Origin: Sphingomonas sp. S-NIH.Pt15_0812 | GTDB taxonomy: Bacteria > Pseudomonadota > Alphaproteobacteria > Sphingomonadales > Sphingomonadaceae | NCBI RefSeq assembly: GCF_003951315.1 | Contig: NZ_QLJH01000015.1 | Location: forward strand, 43,653-107,652 | DNA length: 64,000 bases | Direction: 5' to 3' | Part shown: piece by piece, positions 51,130 to 62,120 of the stretch | How positions within the stretch are numbered: position 1 is the stretch's first letter | How the letters are laid out: each line of letters opens with the position of its first letter | Notes under the pieces: model-generated | The model's input: the letters and a program-made list of their open reading frames with translations, nothing else | Databases searched by the model: none | What the model was told of the DNA's origin: nothing | Made by a program: the position numbers and the translations under genes

Positions 51130-51132
51130 ATG

Positions 51133-51219
51133 CGGCATACGGTGCCAAACGGGCCGTATGCCGGAGCCGCGCACAGGCGGGCTTCGGTCGTAGTCAACTC
51201 GCTCATCGGAGGATTTGAA
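51133..51219 (+). promoter_or_regulatory. Structured 5' leader of Hsp20, candidate RNA thermometer (ROSE-like)
   Basis: The leader begins with a 10-bp perfect hairpin (CGGCATACGG at 51133-51142 with CCGTATGCCG at 51154-51163). Just before the gene, TCAA and CTC (51194-51200) can pair with TTGA (51215-51218) and GAG (51209-51211), placing the GGAGG ribosome-binding site (51208-51212) in an imperfect helix with a bulge. Small heat-shock genes of alphaproteobacteria often carry such ROSE-type thermometers. The pairing is weak by eye and needs folding analysis. Confidence 0.4.
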
Positions 51220-51693
51220 ATGCGCCTCGACCTGACTCCCTATCGACGTTCGACCATCGGTTTCGACCGTCTGTTTGATCTTCTCGAGACCAACGCGCGC
51301 AACGCGTCGGCGGAGAATTATCCCCCCTTCAACCTCGAGCGTCTCGCCGACGATCGCTACCGCATCACCTTGGCGGTGGCCGGTTTCTCTCGGGATGAGA
51401 TCGAGATCACGGCGCAGCAGAACTTGCTGCTCGTGACCGGCAAGAAGGACGAGAAGCCCAGCGCGACCTTCGTCCATGTCGGTATCGCGAACCGCTCCTT
51501 CGAGCGTCGCTTCGAACTGGCGGACTTCGTGTTCGTCGAGGATGCGCGGCTGAACGATGGCCTGTTGGTCGTCGATCTGGTGCGCGAGGTTCCCGAAGCG
51601 ATGAAGCCGAAGCAGATCGCGATCAAGACCGGCGCGCCGCTCTCCGCTGTCGAGAACCGCACGGACTCGGGCAGCGAGGCTCAGGCCGCCTGA
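51220..51693 (+). CDS. Small heat-shock protein, Hsp20/alpha-crystallin family (IbpA-like)
   Basis: A 157-residue ATP-independent chaperone that holds unfolding proteins. The alpha-crystallin domain spans about residues 30-130 with NLERLADDRYRITLAVAGFSRDEIEI and the conserved ending DARLNDGLLVVDLVRE. The ATG is eight bases after a strong GGAGG; an in-frame start 117 bases upstream falls in the heat-shock promoter/leader and is rejected. Regulated by the upstream RpoH-type promoter and perhaps an RNA thermometer. Ends before a strong terminator. Confidence 0.94.
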   Translation: MRLDLTPYRRSTIGFDRLFDLLETNARNASAENYPPFNLERLADDRYRITLAVAGFSRDEIEITAQQNLLLVTGKKDEKPSATFVHVGIANRSFERRFELADFVFVEDARLNDGLLVVDLVREVPEAMKPKQIAIKTGAPLSAVENRTDSGSEAQAA

Positions 51694-51735
51694 AGCGCTC
51701 GACGCCGGTTGCTCCCTTTTCCCGGCGTCGCAGGG

Positions 51736-51770
51736 GCGTCCGGGCCGCAAGGCCCGGGCGCTTTCCTTTT
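51736..51770 (+). terminator. Intrinsic terminator after Hsp20
   Basis: An 11-bp stem (GCGTCCGGGCC at 51736-51746 with GGCCCGGGCGC at 51751-51761, one G-T pair) closed by a GCAA tetraloop and followed by TTTCCTTTT. Clear rho-independent terminator on the plus strand; the pyrG stop on the other strand lies 45 bases beyond. Confidence 0.85.
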
Positions 51771-51814
51771 ACCTCGTCATCATCCCGTGTGGAGATGGCG
51801 ACGGCTGGTCCGGA

Positions 51815-53476
<1,662 letters not shown>

Positions 53477-53503
53477 CTAGCTTGGAATGGGGACGCACGA
53501 CAA

Positions 53504-53527
53504 GCACCCGTGATCGATCACGGGTGC
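53504..53527 (-). terminator. Perfect 24-bp palindrome between secG and pyrG
   Basis: GCACCCGTGATC followed directly by its reverse complement GATCACGGGTGC. It lies 22 bases after the secG stop and 40 bases before the pyrG start on the minus strand. It could attenuate secG transcription, though there is no T-run and no real loop, or be a protein-binding palindrome controlling pyrG. Confidence 0.45.
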
Positions 53528-53549
53528 GTATTGCGACGGATGGAGGGTT

Positions 53550-53942
53550 TTAGTTCGCGAGCGGGACCGACGCGTTGCCGGTCGCATCGGTCGGGGCCGC
53601 CGTCGGCGCCACACCCGGCTGGGTCGCGGGCTGGCCCGCCGCCGGAGCGGTAGGCACACCGGCGGCCGGTGCGGCCGGTACCTGGCGGGCGAGCGAAGTG
53701 TCAATCGTCTGGGTGCCGCGATGCGTCGCCGCGAGAACCGCGAGGACGATCGAGAACAGGACGAAGGCGCTGCCCAATACCGCCGTCGCGCGGCTGAGGA
53801 AATCGGCCGCGCCGCGCGCCGACATCAGGCCCGACGGGCTGCCGCCCATGCCCAGACCGCCCCCTTCCGACCGCTGCATCAGGATCACGGTGACGAGCGC
53901 CGCGGCGATGATGGCGTGGACGACGAGGAGGAAGGCGAACAT
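53550..53942 (-). CDS. secG: Preprotein translocase subunit SecG
   Basis: A 130-residue SecG with two membrane helices (FAFLLVVHAIIAAALVTVILMQ and GSAFVLFSIVLAVLAAT) separated by the diagnostic cytoplasmic loop QRSEGGGLGMGGSPSG. It assists SecYE in protein export. The C-terminal about 45 residues are a Pro/Ala/Thr-rich tail (from about 85), as in other sphingomonads. The ATG at 53942 begins right at the first helix; a longer in-frame reading upstream is rejected. Confidence 0.96.
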   Translation of the reverse strand: MFAFLLVVHAIIAAALVTVILMQRSEGGGLGMGGSPSGLMSARGAADFLSRATAVLGSAFVLFSIVLAVLAATHRGTQTIDTSLARQVPAAPAAGVPTAPAAGQPATQPGVAPTAAPTDATGNASVPLAN

Positions 53943-54160
53943 AGGGCTGGGTGCAGTCCGAAAGGGAATGAAGTGGGGCACATAGGCGAGCCGCCCGCAT
54001 CGATCAACCGGCCTCGTCCCGCCGCGCCGCACCCATGCGTTTCGCCCTACGTTGCAAAGCGGTAAAATTGGCGGAAACCTGCCGCGTTACGGGGCGTTAT
54101 GGCAACGAAACGAAACGATCTCCCGCCTGCGGGGGACGTGGATCATTCGGAATATCGCCT

Positions 54161-54517
54161 GTGCCCACGAGTGACCCTCATTCCCTGTCCATCTGGATGA
54201 CCGCTTTGGTCGACTACGTCCGCTCGGGCGAACCCGACCTGACCAATCGCCAGATGGCTCTGCTCCTCCTCGTCTATCTCAAGCCCGGACCGCATACGGT
54301 GCGCGGCTTGGCGCGCGCGCTGAACGTCTCGAAGCCCGTCGTGACGCGCGCCTTGAACAGATTGGGTGCCCTCGGCTATCTGCGCCGCCAACGCGACGAT
54401 AGCGACAAGCGCAACATCTTCGTCGCGCGCACATCCGAAGGGGCAGAGTTTCTTGAAGAGTTCGGGCAGTTCATCGGCGACCAGGACCCCAGCACCGCCC
54501 AGCGCGCCCTCGCGTAG
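54161..54517 (+). CDS. MarR-like winged-helix regulator (118 aa)
   Basis: A 118-residue single-domain winged helix-turn-helix protein: LTNRQMALLLLVYLKPGPHTVRGLARALNVSKPVVTRALNRLGALGYLRR with the wing QRDDSDKRNIFVART. It resembles the DNA-binding core of MarR proteins but lacks the long dimerisation helices. GTG at 54161 is the likely start; an internal ATG is at 54197. It is followed 28 bases on by an SH3-domain gene and then argC, so the three may form a unit. Confidence 0.82.
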   Translation: MPTSDPHSLSIWMTALVDYVRSGEPDLTNRQMALLLLVYLKPGPHTVRGLARALNVSKPVVTRALNRLGALGYLRRQRDDSDKRNIFVARTSEGAEFLEEFGQFIGDQDPSTAQRALA

Positions 54518-54545
54518 GGCGTTCGCCTTGACCGGGCGTTCGGTC

Positions 54546-54818
54546 ATGCTCGATCCCCGCAGCCATGCCGTGCGCCCCGATCTGGCGGATATTCGTCTCG
54601 CGGATCAGGTGTTTGCTCCCCATTACGCGGCATCGGTGGAGCGCGCGGTCGCATCGACCGCCGTGCTGCGCAGCGCTCGCGATCCCCAATCCGAGCCGCT
54701 GGTCACGCTGGCCCCCGGCGAGCGGTTCGAATTGCTCGACCTGATCGGCGATACCGCCTGGGGTCGTGCGGCGAATCACGATCTCGTCGGCTATTTGCCC
54801 CTGGCGGCGCTGGCATGA
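54546..54818 (+). CDS. Stand-alone bacterial SH3-domain protein (NlpC/P60-associated type)
   Basis: A 90-residue protein (MLDPRSHAVRPDLADIRLAD..) that matches the N-terminal SH3 part of sphingomonad NlpC/P60 peptidoglycan hydrolases. The usual C-terminal NlpC/P60 catalytic domain (with its Cys-His pair) is absent: the frame ends in TGA overlapping the argC ATG. No signal peptide is visible. A TTG six codons upstream is an alternative start. Either a gene that lost its catalytic half or a genuine single-domain adaptor. Confidence 0.72.
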   Translation: MLDPRSHAVRPDLADIRLADQVFAPHYAASVERAVASTAVLRSARDPQSEPLVTLAPGERFELLDLIGDTAWGRAANHDLVGYLPLAALA

Positions 54819-55741
54819 CCGCACGGCTGTTCATCGACGGCGCGGCCGGCACTACGGGGATCGACATCCGCGAACGGCTGGCCGAGCGTACCGATGTCGA
54901 GATCCTGCTGCTCGACGAAGCCCGCCGCAAGGACGCGTCGGCGCGTCGCGAGGCGCTGAACGATGCGGATTTCGTCATCCTCTGCCTGCCCGACGATGCG
55001 GCGCGCGAGGCGGTCGCCCTGATCGACAACGACCGGACCCGCGTGATCGACGCGTCGAGCGCACACCGCGTCGCCGATGGCTGGACCTATGGCTTCCCCG
55101 AGCTGGAGCCGGACGGCGCCGCCCGCATCGCGGCGGCCACCCGCGTCTCCAATCCCGGCTGCTACCCGACCGGTTTCCTGGCGCTGGTCCGACCTTTGGT
55201 CCGCGCCGGGCTGATCCCCGCCGACTGGCCGGTCAGCGTCAACGCCACCTCCGGCTATTCCGGTGGCGGCAAGGCGATGATCGCGGACTATGAGGCCGGC
55301 GACGCTTCCGCCTTCCGGCCCTATGCCCTCTCGCTGGCGCACAAGCATGTGCCGGAGATGACGCGTCACTCGGGCCTGGACCATGCGCCGATCTTCGCGC
55401 CGGCCGTCGCCAATGTCCGCCAAGGCATGGTGGTCGAGGTGCCCCTGCCGCTCCATGTCCTGCCCGGCCGTCCGACCCTGGCCGCCCTCACCGACGCATT
55501 GTCCGTCGCCTATGACGGCCAGCCCCTCGTCGCCGTCGCCATCGACCAGCCGACGGGTATCGCGATCGAGGAGAATGCCGGCACCGACCGGCTGACGCTC
55601 CGGGTGCTGGGCAACGACGCCACCGGCCAGGCGCGGCTGATCGCGACGCTCGACAATCTCGGCAAGGGCGCGGGCGGCGCCGCCGTCCAGAACCTCAACA
55701 TCATGGCGGGGCTCGATCCCCTCGCCGGCCTCCATCGCTGA
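54815..55741 (+). CDS. argC: N-acetyl-gamma-glutamyl-phosphate reductase (short type)
   Basis: A 308-residue NADPH-dependent reductase of arginine synthesis, reducing N-acetylglutamyl phosphate to the semialdehyde. Nucleotide-binding start FIDGAAGTTGI, active-site Cys116 in SNPGCYPTG, and HVPEM histidine region at about 190. Length fits the short ArgC type found in alphaproteobacteria. The ATG overlaps the SH3 protein stop. zwf follows after 11 bases. Confidence 0.95.
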   Translation: MTARLFIDGAAGTTGIDIRERLAERTDVEILLLDEARRKDASARREALNDADFVILCLPDDAAREAVALIDNDRTRVIDASSAHRVADGWTYGFPELEPDGAARIAAATRVSNPGCYPTGFLALVRPLVRAGLIPADWPVSVNATSGYSGGGKAMIADYEAGDASAFRPYALSLAHKHVPEMTRHSGLDHAPIFAPAVANVRQGMVVEVPLPLHVLPGRPTLAALTDALSVAYDGQPLVAVAIDQPTGIAIEENAGTDRLTLRVLGNDATGQARLIATLDNLGKGAGGAAVQNLNIMAGLDPLAGLHR

Positions 55742-55752
55742 AAGGAACCGCC

Positions 55753-57216
55753 ATGCCGCGTGATCCCGTCGCCAAGCTCCTCCTGTTCGGCGCCACCGGC
55801 GACCTGGCGCAGCGGATGCTGCTGCCGTCGCTCTATGGCCTCCACGCCGACAATCTGCTGCCGACCGAGTTGAAGATCTTCGGTGCGGCCCGGCACGATC
55901 ATGACGATGAGGGCTACCGCGCCTTTGCGCGCAAGGCGCTGGACCAGTTCCTGCCGGAGGATCGCAAGGACGAAGGCGCGATCGCCAGCTTCCTGGAGCG
56001 GGTCTTCTACCAGCCGACCGACCTGTCCGATCCCGCCAGCTTCGCCCCCCTGGCGGAAAAGGTGGGCGACATCGCTGGTGGCCTCGCCATCTACCTGTCG
56101 ACCGCGCCCTCCCTGTTCGAAAGCGCGATCAGCGGCCTGCAAAGCGTCGGTCTGGCCGGCACCACGGTGCGGGTCGGCCTGGAAAAGCCGCTGGGCTATG
56201 ACCTGGGCAGCAGCCGCGAGATCAACGACGCGGTCGCCAAGGCCTTTCCGGAGGAGCGGACCTACCGGATCGACCATTATCTGGGCAAGGAAACGGTCCA
56301 GAACATCCTGGCGCTGCGCTTCGGCAACAGCTTCTTCGAGCCGGTGTGGAATGCACAGGGCATCGACAACGTCCAGATCACCATCGCCGAGACGGTGGGC
56401 CTGGAGGAGCGCGCTGGCTATTACGAGACGGCGGGGGCGCTGCGCGACATGGTGCAGAACCATATCCTGCAACTGCTCGCCCTGGTCGCGATGGAGCCGC
56501 CGGCCCATTTCGACGGCACCGATGTGCGCGACGAAAAGTCGAAGGTGTTCCGCTCGCTGCGCATCATGAAGCCCGAGGAGGTGCCGCAGATGACGGTCAC
56601 CGGCCAATATGGCGAGGGCGCGGTCAAGGGCCAGTTCGTCAAGAGCTATGCCGAGGAACTGGGGCAGCCGTCCAACACCGAGACGTTCGTCGCGATCAAG
56701 GCGCATATCGACAATTGGCGCTGGCAGGGCGTGCCCTTCTACCTGCGCACCGGCAAGCGCATGGCGACCCGCCGATCGGAAATCGCCATCCAGTTCAAGG
56801 CCGTGCCGCATTCGATGTTCGGCGCGCGCGGCGGCCTGCTCCAGCCCAACATGCTGATCATCCGCCTCCAGCCGGAGGAATATATCCAGCTGCTGGTGAT
56901 GGCCAAGGAGCCGGGCCTGGACCGCAATGGCGTCCGCCTGCGCGAAGTCCCGCTCAACCTGTCGCTCGACGCCGAGTTCGCGGGCAGCCGTCGTCGCATC
57001 GCCTATGAACGGCTGCTGCTCGACCTGATCGAGGGCGACCAGACCCTGTTCGTCCGCCGCGACGAGGTGGAGGCGCAATGGCGTTTCATCGACGCGATCC
57101 GCGAGGGCTGGGACGCGAACAACGTCAAGCCGCGAAGCTATCCCTCGGGAAGCTGGGGTCCGTCCGCGGCGATCGCGCTCACGGAGCGCGATGGGGTGAC
57201 GTGGCAGGACGATTGA
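55753..57216 (+). CDS. zwf: Glucose-6-phosphate 1-dehydrogenase
   Basis: A 487-residue enzyme oxidising glucose-6-phosphate to 6-phosphogluconolactone with NADP. N-terminal dinucleotide motif LLFGATGDLAQRML and substrate motif RIDHYLGKE at residues 172-180. AAAGGA stands six bases before the ATG. First gene of the Entner-Doudoroff cluster; a 101-base spacer before pgl contains two CGTAT repeats ten bases apart that could be part of a promoter or operator. Confidence 0.97.
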   Translation: MPRDPVAKLLLFGATGDLAQRMLLPSLYGLHADNLLPTELKIFGAARHDHDDEGYRAFARKALDQFLPEDRKDEGAIASFLERVFYQPTDLSDPASFAPLAEKVGDIAGGLAIYLSTAPSLFESAISGLQSVGLAGTTVRVGLEKPLGYDLGSSREINDAVAKAFPEERTYRIDHYLGKETVQNILALRFGNSFFEPVWNAQGIDNVQITIAETVGLEERAGYYETAGALRDMVQNHILQLLALVAMEPPAHFDGTDVRDEKSKVFRSLRIMKPEEVPQMTVTGQYGEGAVKGQFVKSYAEELGQPSNTETFVAIKAHIDNWRWQGVPFYLRTGKRMATRRSEIAIQFKAVPHSMFGARGGLLQPNMLIIRLQPEEYIQLLVMAKEPGLDRNGVRLREVPLNLSLDAEFAGSRRRIAYERLLLDLIEGDQTLFVRRDEVEAQWRFIDAIREGWDANNVKPRSYPSGSWGPSAAIALTERDGVTWQDD

Positions 57217-57320
57217 CCCGCGGAAGCGTCTGGTAAAAGCCGTATACTTACGTATGCGTCGGAGCCGGTCGGGCTTCCGGCGGGATTGCGGATGCCGTAG
57301 CGTCCGCCACGGAGATTGTG

Positions 57321-58025
57321 ATGACCGAGATCGAATGGTGGGAATATGACGACGCGGCCGAGCTGGCCGACGCGATCGCGGGCGATATCCAGTTCGTGAT
57401 CGAAAGCGCGCTCGACGCGCGTGGATCGGCGGTGATCGCGCTGGCGGGGGGCAAGACCCCCTTCCCCGCCTATGAGAAGCTGGCCAAGGCCAAGCTCGAC
57501 TGGAAGAAGGTGACGATCGTCCCGACCGACGAACGGATCGTGCCGCTGGGCGACGCGCTGTCGAACGTCACCGCGCTGGCCAAGATCTTCCTGCCCAAGG
57601 GCGCGCGCGTGATGCCGATCGTGCCCGAAGCCACCGCCGACTATAAGGCGGCCGGTCGTTCGGCCGATGCGCTGATGCAGGATCTGCACTGGCCGCTCGA
57701 CTTCTGCCTGCTGGGCGTGGGCGGCGACGGCCATACCGCGTCGATCTTCCCCGGTCCCGATTTCGACGAGGCCTTGAACGGTCCCAAGGAACGCCGCGCG
57801 CTGGGCGTGATGCCCGATCCGCTGCCGCCGGAAGCACCGGTCGCCCGCGTGTCGTTGTCGCGCGCCGGCATCATCTCCGCCAAGGCGATGATGATCGCGG
57901 TGACCGGCCAGGCCAAGCGCGACGTGCTGGAACGCGCGATCGAACAGGGTCCGTCCTCCGCCTATCCGATCGGCCGCGTGCTGGCGGACGTGGAACTGCC
58001 GATCGACATCCACTGGGCGCCCTGA
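57321..58025 (+). CDS. pgl: 6-phosphogluconolactonase (SOL/DevB type)
   Basis: A 234-residue cytosolic lactonase that hydrolyses 6-phosphogluconolactone. Motifs: ALAGGKTPFPAYEKLA (about 46-61), VTIVPTDERIVP, and CLLGVGGDGHTASIFPG with the catalytic histidine (about 130-145). A GTG directly before the ATG could also be used. Second step of the pathway, between zwf and edd. Confidence 0.96.
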   Translation: MTEIEWWEYDDAAELADAIAGDIQFVIESALDARGSAVIALAGGKTPFPAYEKLAKAKLDWKKVTIVPTDERIVPLGDALSNVTALAKIFLPKGARVMPIVPEATADYKAAGRSADALMQDLHWPLDFCLLGVGGDGHTASIFPGPDFDEALNGPKERRALGVMPDPLPPEAPVARVSLSRAGIISAKAMMIAVTGQAKRDVLERAIEQGPSSAYPIGRVLADVELPIDIHWAP

Positions 58026-58065
58026 CCGCCCGTTTCCCCTCTCCCGATTGCGAGCGACCCATCCG

Positions 58066-59877
58066 ATGAAGGCGGACATCCAGGCGGTCACCGACCGTAT
58101 CATTGCACGTTCGCGCGCGTCGCGCGGCACCTATCTCGACCTGATCGAGCGAGAGCGCGAGCGCGCCGTCCGCCGCCCGGCCCTGGGCTGCGCGAACCTC
58201 GCCCATGCCTATGCCGGCACCGAGGAGGATCGCGAGCAGCTGAAGGCCGATGCCGGCATGAACATCGGCATCGTCACCGCCTATAACGACATGCTGTCAG
58301 CCCATGCCGTCTATTACCGCTATCCGGAACTGATGAAGGTCTGGGCGCGCGAGGTCGGCGCGACCGCGCAGGTGGCGGGCGGCGTGCCGGCGATGTGCGA
58401 CGGCGTGACCCAGGGCTATCCGGGCATGGAGCTGTCGCTGTTCAGCCGCGACACGATCGCGCTGTCGACGGCGGTGGCGCTGAGCCATGGCACGTTCGAG
58501 GGCGCGGCGCTGCTCGGCATCTGCGACAAGATCGTGCCGGGGCTGCTGATGGGGGCGCTGCGCTTCGGCCATTTGCCGACCATCCTGATCCCCGGCGGGC
58601 CGATGCCGTCGGGCCTGCCCAACAAGGCCAAGGCCGCGGTGCGCGAACGCTATGCCGAGGGCGAGTGCGGCCGCGAGGAACTGCTCGAAGCCGAGATCCA
58701 GGCCTATCACACCAAGGGCACCTGCACCTTCTACGGCACCGCCAACACCAACCAGATGATGATGGAGGTGATGGGCCTGCACATGCCGGGCGCGGCCTTC
58801 GTCAATCCGGGCACCAAGCTGCGCCAGGAACTGACCCGCGCCGCCGTCCACCGGCTGGCGCGGATCGGCGTGCGCGGCGACGACTATCGCCCGCTCGGCC
58901 ATTGCGTCGATGAGAAGGCGATCGTCAACGCGGCGGTCGGCCTGCTGGCGACGGGCGGTTCGACCAACCACCTGCTCCACCTGCCGGCGATCGCCCGGGC
59001 GGCGGGGATCATCATCGACTGGGAGGATATGGACCGGTTGTCGGCGGTGGTGCCGCTGATCGCGCGGGTCTATCCCAATGGCTCGGCCGATGTGAACGGC
59101 TTCGAGGCGGCGGGCGGGATGCCCTTCGTCGTCCGCGAACTGCTGGACGGCGGCTATCTGCACCGCGATCTCCTGACCATCGCCGGCGGCGACCTGACCG
59201 CCTTTGGCGAGAAGCCGGTAATCGAGGGCGACGTACTGACCTGGACCGATCCGGGGCCGAGCGGCGACGAGACGATCCTGCGCCCGGTCGCCAATCCCTT
59301 CTCGCCCGATGGCGGGATGCGCATCCTCCAGGGCAATATCGGCCGGGCCTGCATCAAGGTGTCGGCGGTCGAGCGCGAGCGCTGGGTGATCGAGGCCCCC
59401 GCCCGTGTCTTTGCCGACCAGCTCGACGTGCTGGAGGCGTTCAAGGCCGGCGAACTGGAGCGCGACGTGGTCGTCGTGGTCCGCTTCCAGGGCCCGCGCG
59501 CCAACGGGATGCCCGAACTGCACAAGCTGACGCCGCCGCTCGGCGTGCTGCAGAATCGCGGGTTCAAGGTGGCGCTGGTCACCGATGGCCGCATGTCGGG
59601 CGCGAGCGGCAAGGTGCCCTGCGCCATCCATTGCAGCCCGGAGGCACTGGGCAACGGCCCGATCGGCAAGATCCGCGACGGCGACATGATCCGGCTGGAC
59701 GCGGTGAACGGCACGCTCGACGCGCTGGTCGATCCGGCCGAATGGGAGGCCCGACCGCTGGCCCAGGGCGGCGACGCCGCGACCGGCATGGGGCGCGAGC
59801 TCTTTGCCCTGTTCCGCCACGACGCGGACGAAGCCGAACGGGGCGCCTCGGCGATCCTGGCCGCCGCCGGGCTCTGA
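58066..59877 (+). CDS. edd: Phosphogluconate dehydratase
   Basis: A 603-residue iron-sulfur dehydratase converting 6-phosphogluconate to KDPG, the key Entner-Doudoroff enzyme. IlvD/Edd motifs [24 protein letters not shown] and [14 protein letters not shown] are present with their cluster cysteines; length equals E. coli Edd. A TTG six codons upstream is not preferred. Followed by glk after 36 bases. Confidence 0.97.
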   Translation: MKADIQAVTDRIIARSRASRGTYLDLIERERERAVRRPALGCANLAHAYAGTEEDREQLKADAGMNIGIVTAYNDMLSAHAVYYRYPELMKVWAREVGATAQVAGGVPAMCDGVTQGYPGMELSLFSRDTIALSTAVALSHGTFEGAALLGICDKIVPGLLMGALRFGHLPTILIPGGPMPSGLPNKAKAAVRERYAEGECGREELLEAEIQAYHTKGTCTFYGTANTNQMMMEVMGLHMPGAAFVNPGTKLRQELTRAAVHRLARIGVRGDDYRPLGHCVDEKAIVNAAVGLLATGGSTNHLLHLPAIARAAGIIIDWEDMDRLSAVVPLIARVYPNGSADVNGFEAAGGMPFVVRELLDGGYLHRDLLTIAGGDLTAFGEKPVIEGDVLTWTDPGPSGDETILRPVANPFSPDGGMRILQGNIGRACIKVSAVERERWVIEAPARVFADQLDVLEAFKAGELERDVVVVVRFQGPRANGMPELHKLTPPLGVLQNRGFKVALVTDGRMSGASGKVPCAIHCSPEALGNGPIGKIRDGDMIRLDAVNGTLDALVDPAEWEARPLAQGGDAATGMGRELFALFRHDADEAERGASAILAAAGL

Positions 59878-59913
59878 TCGCCGCCAAGAAAACATAGGTT
59901 TGAGGGAGGGACA

Positions 59914-60882
59914 ATGCAGGTCGTCGCAGTCGATATCGGGGGAACGCACGCCCGCTTCGCCATCGCCGAGGTGGAAGGGGGCCGTGTCGTCGCCCTGTCC
60001 GAGCCGATGACCCAGAAGACCGCCGAGCACGCCTCGCTCCAGACCGCGTGGCAGGCGTTTGAGGCGGCCTATGGCAAGCCCCTGCCCCGCGCCGCCGCCA
60101 TCTCGGTCGCCTCGCCGATCACCGGCGACATCATCCGCCTGACCAACAATCCCTGGATCATCCGCCCGTCGCTGATCGGCGAGCGGCTCAACGCCGATAT
60201 CTACACGATCATCAACGACTTCGGCGCGGTCGGCCATGCCGTGGCGCAGCTGCCGGATGAGGATTTCCAGCATCTCTGCGGCCCGAACGCGCCGCTGCCG
60301 GCCGAGGGCGTGACGACGGTCTGCGGTCCCGGCACCGGGCTGGGCGTGGCGCAGGTGCTGAAGCAGAATGGCGGCTATCAGGTCCTGTCGACCGAGGGCG
60401 GCCATATAAATTTCGCCCCGCTCGACGCGCTGGAGGACGCGATGCTGCGTCGCCTGCGCAAGATCTTCACCCGCGTATCCGCCGAGCGGATCGTCGCCGG
60501 GCCCGGCATCGTCGCCATCTACGAAACGCTGGCCGAACTGGAAGGCCGCCCCGTCGTCAGTCGCGACGACAAGACGATCTGGCAGGAGGCGCTGGAGGGC
60601 ACGGACTCGATCGCGCTCGCCGCGCTCGACCGCTTCTGCTTGTCGCTGGGCGCGGTTGCAGGCGACCTGGCGCTGGCGCATGGCGCGAAGGCGGTGGTGA
60701 TCGCCGGCGGCCTGGGCCTGCGCATCAAGGACAAGCTGATCCGCTCCGCCTTCGATCAGCGCTTCGTCGCCAAGGGGCGGTTCCAGTCGATGATGGCGGC
60801 GATGCCCGTCAAGCTCATCACCCATCCGCAGCCCGGCCTGTTCGGTGCCGCCGCCGCCTTCGCCCAGGAGCATAGCCAGTGA
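59914..60882 (+). CDS. glk: Glucokinase
   Basis: A 322-residue ROK-unrelated, Glk-type hexokinase phosphorylating glucose with ATP. Phosphate-1 motif AVDIGGTHARFAI at residues 4-16; conserved NDFGAVGHAV and GPGTGLGVAQ; glucose-site STEGGHINFAP. GAGGGAGGG precedes the ATG. The stop overlaps the eda GTG start by four bases. Confidence 0.96.
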   Translation: MQVVAVDIGGTHARFAIAEVEGGRVVALSEPMTQKTAEHASLQTAWQAFEAAYGKPLPRAAAISVASPITGDIIRLTNNPWIIRPSLIGERLNADIYTIINDFGAVGHAVAQLPDEDFQHLCGPNAPLPAEGVTTVCGPGTGLGVAQVLKQNGGYQVLSTEGGHINFAPLDALEDAMLRRLRKIFTRVSAERIVAGPGIVAIYETLAELEGRPVVSRDDKTIWQEALEGTDSIALAALDRFCLSLGAVAGDLALAHGAKAVVIAGGLGLRIKDKLIRSAFDQRFVAKGRFQSMMAAMPVKLITHPQPGLFGAAAAFAQEHSQ

Positions 60883-61484
60883 CCGATATACTTTCCATCA
60901 TGCGCACCAGCGCGGTCATCCCGGTACTGGTGATCGACGACGCCGCGACCGCGCTGCCGCTGGCCGAGGCGCTGGTCGCCGGGGGCCTGAAGGTGCTCGA
61001 GGTGACGATGCGTACCCCGGCCGCGCTCGACGCGATCGTCGAGATGAAGAAGGTCGAGGGCGCGATCGTCGGCGCGGGCACGGTGATCAACACCGACCAG
61101 TTCGAGCAGGTAATGAAGGTCGGCGCGGAGTTCATCGTCTCCCCCGGCCTGACCGACCGGCTGGGCAGCGCGATCACCGGCGCCGGCGTCCCCTATCTGC
61201 CCGGCATCGCCAATGCCGGCGACATCATGCGCGGGCTGGACCTGGGGCTGACCGCATTCAAGTTCTTCCCGGCCGAGACCAGCGGCGGGATCAAGGCGCT
61301 GAAGGCGCTCTCCGCGCCCTTCTACCAGTGCCGCTTCTGCCCGACCGGCGGGATCACCGAAGCGTCCGCGCCCGACTGGCTGGCCTTCGGCCAGGTCGAA
61401 TGCGTCGGCGGCAGCTGGGTGACGGGCGGCACCATGGCGGAGGTCGAGGCCAAGGCCCGCGCCGCCGCCGCGCTGCGCGGCTGA
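60879..61484 (+). CDS. eda: KDPG/KHG aldolase
   Basis: A 201-residue aldolase cleaving KDPG into pyruvate and glyceraldehyde-3-phosphate. Schiff-base Lys128 in AFKFFPAE and catalytic Glu41 in LEVTMRTP; phosphate loop CPTGGIT. Starts with GTG overlapping glk. Last gene of the zwf-pgl-edd-glk-eda cluster. Confidence 0.97.
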   Translation: MTDILSIMRTSAVIPVLVIDDAATALPLAEALVAGGLKVLEVTMRTPAALDAIVEMKKVEGAIVGAGTVINTDQFEQVMKVGAEFIVSPGLTDRLGSAITGAGVPYLPGIANAGDIMRGLDLGLTAFKFFPAETSGGIKALKALSAPFYQCRFCPTGGITEASAPDWLAFGQVECVGGSWVTGGTMAEVEAKARAAAALRG

Positions 61485-61497
61485 ACGCCGCTCCCGA

Positions 61498-61974
61498 TCA
61501 CGCCTCCGCCGCGCGGCCTCGCACGATGCGTGCGGCGGAGGTGAGGACCGCGATATCCTCGGCAAAGCCGGTCGGCGTCTGTCCATGCCGGTGGAGCGCC
61601 GCCATGCGCAGGCGCCAGCCGGGATAGGCCGAGACCACCGCCGTGGTCCCGGCCAGGGCCGCGCCCCACCAGCGCTCCCGTTTCGGCACCAGCATCGCCC
61701 CCGCGATCGCCGAGGTCAGGAACCGGGCGGCAAGGCCGATCGGCACGATGCGGTCCGGGGCGGTCTTCTGCTTGTCGCCGGCCATCTCGCCGATCGCCAG
61801 CGCCAATGTTCCCGCCGCCACCAGCGGCTGGCCGAGCAGCGTCGACAAGCCGTCCCGCGCCGGCAGTTCGCCGCGCGCGATCCCGATCGCCACGGCGGCG
61901 AGCGGCGTCATCGCCCGTTGCCCGCCGACCAGTCCCATCTTGAACGCTGCGATCACACCTGCCTCCATCGTCAT
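61498..61974 (-). CDS. DUF4126-family membrane protein
   Basis: A 158-residue protein with four membrane segments and the DUF4126 start GLVGGQRAMTPLAAVAI. Function of the family is unknown. The start at 61974 (MTMEAGVIAAFKMG) is chosen; longer in-frame reading upstream has an arginine-rich tail unlike the family. Convergent with eda, separated by 13 bases. Confidence 0.85.
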   Translation of the reverse strand: MTMEAGVIAAFKMGLVGGQRAMTPLAAVAIGIARGELPARDGLSTLLGQPLVAAGTLALAIGEMAGDKQKTAPDRIVPIGLAARFLTSAIAGAMLVPKRERWWGAALAGTTAVVSAYPGWRLRMAALHRHGQTPTGFAEDIAVLTSAARIVRGRAAEA

Positions 61975-62120
61975 TTGCCAGCCTGAACGTGTTCGCCTGC
62001 GACCGGGTTTCAGACCGACCGAGCGTCCGAACCGCAAAATGTCGTGCCCATGCCCAAGGTCCGCCCGGGCAGCGTCCTAGAACAGGCTGTGGAAGATAAG
62101 ACCGTTCGGGAGCATCCAGT

